Under the pieces are notes generated by a model that had not been told where the DNA came from, did no database searches, and saw only the letters and a list, made by a program, of their open reading frames with translations. Positions 56,988-64,000 of a stretch of 64,000 nucleotides of DNA are shown piece after piece. Every line of letters begins with the position of its first letter. The stretch's first letter is position 1. Origin of the DNA: Puffinus mauretanicus (Eukaryota > Chordata > Aves > Procellariiformes > Procellariidae); assembly GCA_023333565.1 (NCBI GenBank), contig JAJKFH010001402.1, positions 186,001-250,000 on the forward strand. Reading direction: 5' to 3'. The position numbers were made by a program, and so were the translations under genes.

Positions 56988-57061
56988 CTTCCCTCTTTTC
57001 TCTAATTTAATTCTGTTCAAAAATCAAATTATTACACTAATTTAGCAGCATCTCCAGTATC

Positions 57062-58200
57062 TCATTGAACACGCCATAAAGTTAACTTCAATGGTTCCTT
57101 AAATACAGATGTCCACAGTCCAGGTGGAATTTTCTTAATCCTCTTATAATGAATCCAAGAATCTATTCCTTCTAGTTTCACAGTAGTGTTTGTTGTTAAC
57201 AGCACCTGGAAAGGTCCTTTCCACTTTTCTCCAAGAGGGTCGTCCTTCCACGTTCGCAAATAAACTTGATCCCCTGGACTAAATGAGTGTACTGGAAATT
57301 CAAGAGGTAAAGGTGTCTTCAAAAGGACATACTTATGCAAAGAATTCAACACCTTACTCAAAGATAAAAGATATTCAGTCAATACTTTTTCTCCTATTAC
57401 ATGCATTTGTTCTGATCCTCCTGTCAAATTAACACTACAAGGTTTTCCATATAAAATTTCAAATGGACTCACTTTTTCTTTAGCTCTAGGGGTCACCCTA
57501 ATTCTCAACAAGGCAAGTGGTAAGGCTTCGATCCACTTCAATTGAGCTTCCTGACATGTTTTAAAAATTTGTCTTTTCAGTGTTTGATTCATCCTTTCCA
57601 CCTGCCCACTAGATTGAGGTCTCCAAGGGGTATGGAGATCCCACTTAATCCCTAATGTCTTACACATGTTTTTAACAACCTCTGCTACAAAATGTGGACC
57701 TCTGTCTGAGGATATTCCTAAAGGGACTCCAAACCTTGGAATTATTTCTTTCAACAAATGTTTCACAACCTCTTTTGACTTGTTGGTTCAACACGGGAAA
57801 GCTTCCGGCCATCCAGAGAAGGTATCTACCAATACCAATAGATATCGGTATTGGTTACATCGCGGTAACTCTGAAAAATCTATTTGCCAATACTCACCGG
57901 GAGTTATGCCTCTCTTTACCTCTCCAGGAGGGGGTCGGATTTGTATTTTCGGATTGTTCCTAAGACAAATCTCACATTTATTACTCACTCTTTTAGCAAT
58001 CAATAACATTCTGGTTCCTATCGCATATCGTTTTACTGATTCCACCATTGCCTCTGCTCCCATATGTGTTTCAGCATGGGTTTTGACCATTAATTTCTTC
58101 ATAATTTCAGGGGTTACTATACATTGTCCATGTGAAGTTATCCACCATCCTTGATCATTCTTCTTACAATGTAATAACATAGCTAATTTATTTTCTTTCT
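57062..58200 (-). pseudogene. pol: Integrase of the minus-strand provirus
   Basis: The zinc end has H-x3-H (THAETHM) and CEIC. The catalytic Asp residues are in WQIDFSEL and SSDRGPHF, and the Glu in GQVERMNQ, 35 residues after the second Asp: the full D,D-35-E triad. The C-terminal end reads DPLGEKWKGPFQVLL. An in-frame UGA at 57,788-57,790 interrupts it between AFPC and TNKSKEV. It is otherwise well preserved. Confidence 0.9.
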
Positions 58201-58815
58201 CATTATAATTTGGGGATTCCACCTGAATTTCTTTTGATGGAATTAAAACATAAATCATAGTATTTAATGCTACACGTTTAGCAGCCTCATCTGCTTTCTG
58301 ATTTCCTTGTATTACTTTTGAGTCCCCTTTTTGATGAGCCTTACAATGAATCACCGCAACTTCTTTAGGTTTCTGTATTGCTTCTAACAAATTCAAAATC
58401 TCTGTTCCATGTTTTATAGGGGTACCGCTAGCAGATAAAAGTCCTTGCTCCTTCCATATTGCTCCATGAGCATGCACAACTCCAAAAGCATATTTAGAAT
58501 CTGTATAGATGTTGACTCTTTTACCTTTAGCCAAATTTAAGGCTTTTGTCAGGGCTGTAATTTTTGCCTTCTGGGCGGATGTATTTGGAGGTAATGCTTT
58601 TATTTCTCGATCTTCAGTTAAAGTTACCACGACATAGCCAGCCCTCCTTTCTCTTTTTACAACGAGGCTGCTTCCATCAGTAAATAATTCTTCATCCGGA
58701 GTTTGGAGAGGGACATTTTTCAGATTTGGCCTGCTGGCATATACCTGTTCAATGACTTGTAAACAATCATGGTTAAGATCACTCTCTTTTTCACTTGGCA
58801 TTAAAGAGGCAGGAT
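58201..58815 (-). pseudogene. pol: RNase H domain, with connection deleted upstream
   Basis: Reads EELFTDGSSLVV (first Asp), KAKITALTKAL (where related retroviruses have Glu, here Lys), YTDSKYAFGVVHAHGA (third acidic residue) and GNQKADEAAK (fourth). The catalytic Glu appears to be lost. Upstream, RT ends at EEFLEQF near 58,816 and the RNase H text begins with MPSEKE, so the connection subdomain is deleted. Confidence 0.85.
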
Positions 58816-59818
58816 TTAAAATTGTTCTAAGAATTCTTCAGGGCCTTTGGTTGCCTCATACAATGGTTTTGCCATCAAACCATAATTTGGAATCCAAAGG
58901 CAACACCATCCGGCCATTCCTAGAAATCTTCTCAACTCTCTTTTGGATTGAGGGGGTGCCATCCTGCAAATGGCTTCTTTTCTATCATTTCCCAATCTTC
59001 GCTGTCCTTGAGAAATCTCAAACCCCAAATAAATTATAGTTTGTTTTGCAATTTGTGCTTTCTTCTCTGACACCCTATACCCGGCCATTTCCAAAAAATT
59101 TAGGAGGCTAACAGTCTTTTCCTTGCAGATCTCAATAGTGTCTGCTCCCAATAGGATGTCATCAACATACTGAAGGAGGGTGATTTGATCTTCCTTACCG
59201 GACCACTGTCCTTATTCAGAGCTGCTCCAAAGATGGTTGGGCTATTTTTAAACCCTTGTGGCAGCACAGTCCAGCAGAGCTGAGTCCTCCTCCCAGTCGA
59301 TGGATCTTCCCATTCAAAAGCAAAAATCTTTTGACTGTTTTCTTCCAGAGGTATACAAAAGAAAGCATCTTTCAAATCTATAACAGAGAAATATCCATTT
59401 GATTCATTGATAGTTGTTAGCAGCCTATATGGATTAGGGACTACTGGATGAATGTCCACCACTAACTGGTTTATTGCTCTTAGATCTTGAACCAGCCTAT
59501 ATCCTTGGTTATGTGGCTTTTTTTTTCACTGGAAGGATAGGAGCATTATAATCAGATTGACATTCTCTTAAAAGTCCATATTTAAGAAAATTATTTATTA
59601 TTGGTTCCAAACCTTTTCTGGCTTCTATACTAATAGGATATTGTTTCTTTCTTACCAGTCGAACTCCTGTTTTCAATTCAACTTTTACCGGTTCCACATT
59701 TTTCGCTCTTCTTGGTTTCTCTGTTGCCCAAGCAAATGGGTCAACTGCATCTTTAATCTCTTCTGGTATTTCTTCAGATTCATCTGTGTTTGTCTGTAAT
59801 AAATAAACTTGGGCTTGC
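58816..59818 (-). pseudogene. pol: Reverse transcriptase of the minus-strand provirus
   Basis: Blocks in order on minus: VRLVRKKQYPISIEARKGL, LLRECQSDYNAPILPVKK, YFSVIDLKDAFFCIPL (first Asp), LPQGFKNSPTIF and YVDD at 59,158-59,169 (catalytic pair). Two frameshifts break it, one in a nine-A homopolymer near 59,520 and one near 59,205. A third frameshift near 59,818 separates it from protease. Confidence 0.9.
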
Positions 59819-59819
59819 T

Positions 59820-60182
59820 TCAGGCATTAGCTTCAGGAAAATGAACTTGGATTCTTCCTTTTTTAAAGTTAATTTGTGCTCCCAATTTATTCAATAAATC
59901 CCGTCCTAAGAGAGGCATGGTGCGTTCTGGTATATATAAAAATTCAGGCATCAGTGTTTTTCCTCCAATTTTACATTTTAAAGGTTTCAAAAAAGGCCCT
60001 ACCTCTTTCTTTCCCGTGACTCCAACAATAGATACATTAAATTTACTCATTGGTCCTTTACATGTATTTATAACAGAATATTTTGCTCCAGTGTCCACTA
60101 AAAAATCGACTACTTCATTTCCCAGCTTTACTGGAACCAGGGGCTCAGATGGGAAAATATCATTTTCTACCCCTGGTCCCCA
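59820..60182 (-). pseudogene. pro: Protease, in frame after gag UGA
   Basis: Aspartic protease with VDFLVDTGAKYSVI (DTG at 60,087-60,095) and the distal LLGRDLLNKLGA motif. It follows the gag UGA (60,183-60,185) in the same frame, as in gammaretroviruses where Gag-Pol arises by stop readthrough. The frame ends at 59,820 by an indel before RT. Confidence 0.88.
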
Positions 60183-61690
60183 TCATTCAGAATCTCCTCC
60201 CATCATAAATAAATCAGCTTCAGGTGGTATCTGCTGTGACTGAGTCACGACTGCTTCTTTGTTCTCTGGACACTCACTCTTCCAGTGTCCTTGTTTCTTA
60301 CATACAGCACATTGATTAAATCCTAATGGGGTATATTGTTTAAACATATCTTTACTTCCTTTACTTTTTCCTTTCCAATATCTTTTACTTCTTCCTCTCA
60401 AATATCTTTTACCTTTTCCTCCAGCTGATCCTTGGGCATTTACAAAAGCAGCTGTTAGAATAGCAGCTTTTTGTTTCCTGTCTTTTATTTTTTCTTTTTC
60501 CTGATTTTTCTTTTCCTCCTCTTCCATATTATTATACACCTTATAAGCAATTTCAATTAACTGTGATATAGTCATTCCTGTAATCCCATCCACTTTCTGC
60601 AATTTCTTTTGAATATCTGGAGCAGCTTGCCCTACAAACAAAGGAGTAAATATCGCTCTATTCTCATCACTCTCAGGATCTAAGTCTGTCCATTTCTTAG
60701 CTGCCTCACATAATCGTTCATAAAAGGCGGATGGGTCCTCTGTTTTTCCTTGAATTATTTGAGTCAATTTCGCTAAATTCTTTGGGCAGGATATTCCATT
60801 CTTTACTCCATACAAAATTAATTGTTGATACTGTTTAATCATCAATTTCCCGTCATTACTATTGGGATTCCAATTTGGGTCTTGAGTTGGCATAAAATGA
60901 GCAGGACCTTCTCTTGCATTTATTCTCTCATTTTCCATATTTGCTTTTTCTAATACTACCCTCTTTTCTTCAGGAGTAAACAAATTATTCAAAAGGATTT
61001 GAATATTTTGCCAATCTGGATTATGATTTGCAATAATTGTTCGAAAAGATCTATACATCCTTTCAGGATTCTCTCTATATGATCCTGCTAACTCCTTCCA
61101 ATTCATTAAATCAGAAGTTGTAAATGGTACTTTCACAAATACTGGCTCCCCCCTTGGGCCCACTGCCTGGCGAAGGGGTGCTAACAATACAGACCCTTGC
61201 TGGGTTCTAGTCCTCTTGCTTTGGTTTCAGAAGTTTCATTTTTATTTGGTGGTACTAACATTTGTGTATCCTCCTCTTCTTCTTCTAGTTTTAAACACCG
61301 TTTTCCTATGCTACAAGCAGAACAACAATGCACTTTTGGTTCCTTATTTTCCATCATCATCATCATTACATCAGAATCTGAATCTAAAAGTTTACATTTT
61401 TTCCGAATTTCATGATCATTTCTCAAAGAAAAAACCAAATCTACATAAGGTACCTCATCCCATTTTCCTTGTCTTCTATAAAATAACATTAATTGTAAAA
61501 TAGTATTATATTGCAAGGTTCCCAATTCTGGCCATTTTTCCTCATCTTCTGATTTATACATTGGCCACCATCTAGTACAATATTCAATTAATTTCTCCTT
61601 TCTCAAAGGATCACCCCCAAATTTTCCCCAATGTTTTATGATGCATCCTAAGGGGGAACAAGGTGTTACTTTTGATGGTTGAGCTCCCAT
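60183..61690 (-). pseudogene. gag: Gag (matrix, capsid, nucleocapsid)
   Basis: The likely start is the ATG at 61,690, giving MGAQPSKVTP with Gly2 for myristoylation; an earlier in-frame ATG at 61,729 would bury this signal. The matrix part runs to about 61,190, where a one-base frameshift occurs. Capsid then reads PFTTSDLMNWKELA, with a major homology region GKTEDPSAFYERLCEA. Nucleocapsid has one zinc knuckle CAVCKKQGHWKSEC (60,270-60,311) within basic residues, then a UGA stop. The frameshift is the only break seen. Confidence 0.92.
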
Positions 61691-61720
61691 ATCTTTACCA
61701 AAAAAGGATGTTCTTAACCA

Positions 61721-61835
61721 CAACTTCATATACTCCAGTCGTCACTGTCAAACGCATATGAATATACCGGTTTACTCCTGGCGCCTACAACTTCATATAC
61801 TCCAGTCGTCACTGTCAAACGCATATGAATATACC
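61721..61835 (-). repeat. 67-bp-period duplication at the gag leader
   Basis: A 48-bp word (CAACTTCATATACTCC to AATATACC on plus) occurs at 61,721-61,768 and again at 61,788-61,835. It lies just upstream of the gag start on minus and includes the upstream ATG context. Confidence 0.88.
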
Positions 61836-62058
61836 TCTTTACCTGTGGCCACAATTCCTTACCAAATGCATGCACAATTTTATATCCCAAAACAATATCT
61901 CATTTACCTTAGCGTTGCACCGTTGTGTCGCTCATCTGCTCTGATCGGGGAGAATACTCACGGAGTCCCCAATCAAAAGATCGGTGCGCGCTGGAGTCCA
62001 GAGAGCAGGGTCTCCCCACCGAGAGCTGGCGAGTCAATCCAGGCAAGGCTTCACAGCA
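61836..62058 (-). other. ERV 5' leader
   Basis: Untranslated leader between primer site and gag. It should hold the packaging signal and splice donor, but neither can be assigned with confidence by eye. Confidence 0.6.
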
Positions 62059-62076
62059 GTCCCATCTGGGGTGCCA
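62059..62076 (-). other. Primer-binding site, unassigned tRNA
   Basis: Minus strand TGGCACCCCAGATGGGAC, five bases after the LTR end. The TGG start and position are right for a primer site. I could not match it confidently to a particular tRNA. Confidence 0.75.
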
Positions 62077-62081
62077 AAAAC

Positions 62082-62700
62082 TGTTGTCCAAAGAGCGGAT
62101 TCGTGCCCAGCGTGCAAGTAACCAATTCCACACGCTCAGGAGAGAGATTGTTTTATTCAGGCCTGGGTGCTCGGTGGACTTGCCACAAATCAAGCACACC
62201 TGGTCTAGTCACCTTTCTGTTTATATCCATGCTTCTCATACATATTTTAAATTTCTCTTTTACATATTCATTACATTTCCGAGAACTAATTATAATTTTA
62301 CATCATCTGAAACACATGCGCACTAAAGCCTTTAGGGTCTTCTTGAGGGTCTCGGGGGGGGCTCTGGTGGTCGTCAGGGTAGTGAACTCTTCGTGAACTT
62401 ATTTCCTCTTTACCTCATAGGTTCGCAATTTGTCCCTGGGCCATGCTTGGACCACGTTTGTTTATAGTTTCCATAGCTAAAATTACCTAATCACTACCTC
62501 TAAAACACACATTTATATTTAATTACTACTCCACACAATTACAAACACACACGTGTTAGTTATCTAACTTCTAAGCAACAAATCTTCATTGTTTAAAATT
62601 ACAGAAGCGAGCAATATAGAATCTACAACAAACTAAACTATCTATCACTATAGTGTTCTTAAATTAAAACATATATATCTTGATCTCCTCCAATCAAACA
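62082..62700 (-). mobile_element. 5' LTR of the minus-strand provirus
   Basis: On minus it begins TGTTTGATTGG and ends TTTGGACAACA. The AATAAA (as TTTTATT on plus near 62,150) is kept. It would drive proviral transcription leftward. Confidence 0.92.
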
Positions 62701-62822
62701 CCCACTCACTGGCTTCATCATTCTGGTTTCTTATTAACTGGTCTTTTAACCCACTTCTGGGCGAGGGCTATACACAGGACAAGAACACTTTGAGGATTAA
62801 TGTTGATTATGATTAACATTAA
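62701..62822. other. Non-satellite flank between provirus and satA
   Basis: 122 bp that match neither satA, satB nor the ERV copies in view. It ends with an inverted repeat, TTAATGTT and AACATTAA around a 10-base loop, immediately before satA. The 4-mers beside the two LTRs do not match, so no target duplication is preserved. Confidence 0.6.
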
Positions 62823-64000
62823 CATCCCCAGTGCCCAGAAACCAGCATACCCAACACCCACCGTCCACCATCCCCACCACCCAGCACCCTGCACCTAGAC
62901 GTGCCCAGCACCTGGACATACACAGCACCCAGCACCCCCAGGACCCAGCACTCAGAACGCCAGTGCGCTGCACCATCGTACCGTCCGCACAGCACCAAGA
63001 AACCCCACTGCCCAGCACCCCCACGGCCCAGCACTAATTCCCGGACATGCGCACAGCCCAGCACACCCACCTCCAACACACAGCACCTGGACATGCCCAG
63101 CACCCACACAACCCAGCATCCAGCACCCAGTCATGACCAGCAAGAGGAAATGCCCACAGCCAGCACCCCTAGCTCCCAGCAGCCACAAAACCCCGGGCCC
63201 AGCACGCAGCACCCAGTCATGCCAACCACCCGGACATGCCCAGCACCCAACAACCCAGTGCCCAGCACCCAATACCCCCCCCCAGCTCCCAGTAGCCCCA
63301 GCACCCAACATGCAGCAGCAGGACATATATTGCACCCACTTATGCATGGCACCCAGCACTCCCAGGGCCCAGCAACCAGCACCCGCAGGACCTAGCCCCC
63401 AGCAACCGCACCGGCCAGCACTCAGCAAGCCCAGTGCCCAGTACCCAGCAACCTCAAGGCCCAGCACCCAGCCATGCCCAGCATGCAGCACCTCCAGTGC
63501 CCAGAAACCAACAGCCCCAGCACACAGCACTTCTAGAACCCAACACACACTACCTGCACATGCCCAGCACACAGCACCCCCACCGCCCATCAAGCCCACT
63601 GCCCAGTACCCAGCACCCAGACATGCCCAGCAGGCAGCTTCCCTGCTGCCCACCACCCAGCACCCCGAGTGCCCCCCACACAGCACCCATACTGCCCACC
63701 ACCCAGCACCCACACATACCCAGCACAACCAGGGCCCAGCACACAGCACACGCACCTGCCAAGAATCCAGCACCCTCAGAGTACAGCACCAAGCAACCCC
63801 AGCGCACGCACCCAGCACCGGATATGCCCAGCACACAGCACCCCCATTGCCCCACACCGCCAGTGCCCAGCACCCAGACACGGCCAGCACCCAAACAAGC
63901 CCAGCGCCCAACACAACAGAACCCAGCCCCCAACATCCCCAGTGATCAGCACACAGAACCTGGACATGCCCAGCACACGCAGCGCCCAGCACCCAGCATC
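62823..64000 (+). repeat. satA array to the right edge
   Basis: C-rich satA on plus, continuing out of the window. The array's total size is therefore unknown. Confidence 0.93.

Larger units (their letters stand above)
55793..62700 (-). mobile_element. Gamma-type (class I) ERV provirus, minus strand
   Basis: About 6.9 kb with both LTRs, primer site, gag, pro, pol and a collapsed env, all reading on minus. Class I is supported by a single CCHC zinc knuckle in Gag, an in-frame UGA between gag and pro, a CX6CC motif in the transmembrane envelope and 4-bp duplications at solo LTRs of the family. The two LTRs differ at roughly a dozen sites plus small indels by eye (about 2 percent), so the insertion is fairly recent. 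All genes are broken. Confidence 0.95.

Noticed and set aside
30166..64000. Telomeric repeat tract
   Set aside because: No runs of TTAGGG or CCCTAA are present; CCCAGCA is a different unit.

Overview
The window looks like non-genic, heterochromatin-like DNA from a bird. The evidence is three CR1 LINE copies, two of them ending in the avian ATTCTATG-type 3' tail, an avian ERV-L-type retrovirus with its CRE/TATA-bearing LTRs, and a gammaretrovirus-like ERV. I found no host protein-coding gene, tRNA or rRNA. All substantial open frames are retroelement debris or stop-free satellite DNA.

Layout. Positions 1-30,160 are ordinary AT-rich intergenic DNA with scattered insertions: an ERV 3' end with its LTR (1-520); a solo gamma-type LTR with a 4-bp target duplication (1340-1894); an old CR1 remnant (about 2690-3545); a CR1 (about 6405-8960) split by another solo gamma-type LTR (8032-8700); an older CR1 (about 11,860-14,046); a solo ERV-L LTR with a 5-bp duplication (20,402-20,909); the 3' end of a minus-strand ERV (22,409-23,620); and a degraded block of a 160-175-bp tandem repeat, here called satB (28,760-29,600).

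From 30,166 to the right edge the window is dominated by about 15 kb of a short-period satellite, here called satA. It is built from the heptamer CCCAGCA and a 17-bp form, GGACATGCCC plus AGCACCC. satA changes strand several times, at 30.9, 38.9, 40.47 and 50.77 kb, and is interrupted by satB blocks at 44.19-44.87 and 49.08-50.70 kb. Retroelements lie inside it: a complete but defective ERV-L provirus (32,031-38,451, flanked by CACCC duplications) that itself carries a CR1 insertion; a solo ERV-L LTR (48,315-48,873); a 5'-truncated gamma-type ERV on the plus strand (52,832-54,828); and a nearly full-length gamma-type provirus on the minus strand (55,793-62,700) with gag, pro, pol and env, all broken.

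The most interesting signal is satA. It is dense in GGACATGCCC / GGGCATGTCC decamers that fit the p53-family half-site RRRCWWGYYY, often spaced 7 bp apart. Its G-rich strand fits a G-quadruplex pattern, the basic heptamer has no stop codon in any of six frames, and its strand switches sit on short-loop fold-back palindromes. I cannot tell from sequence alone whether satA is already catalogued or functional.
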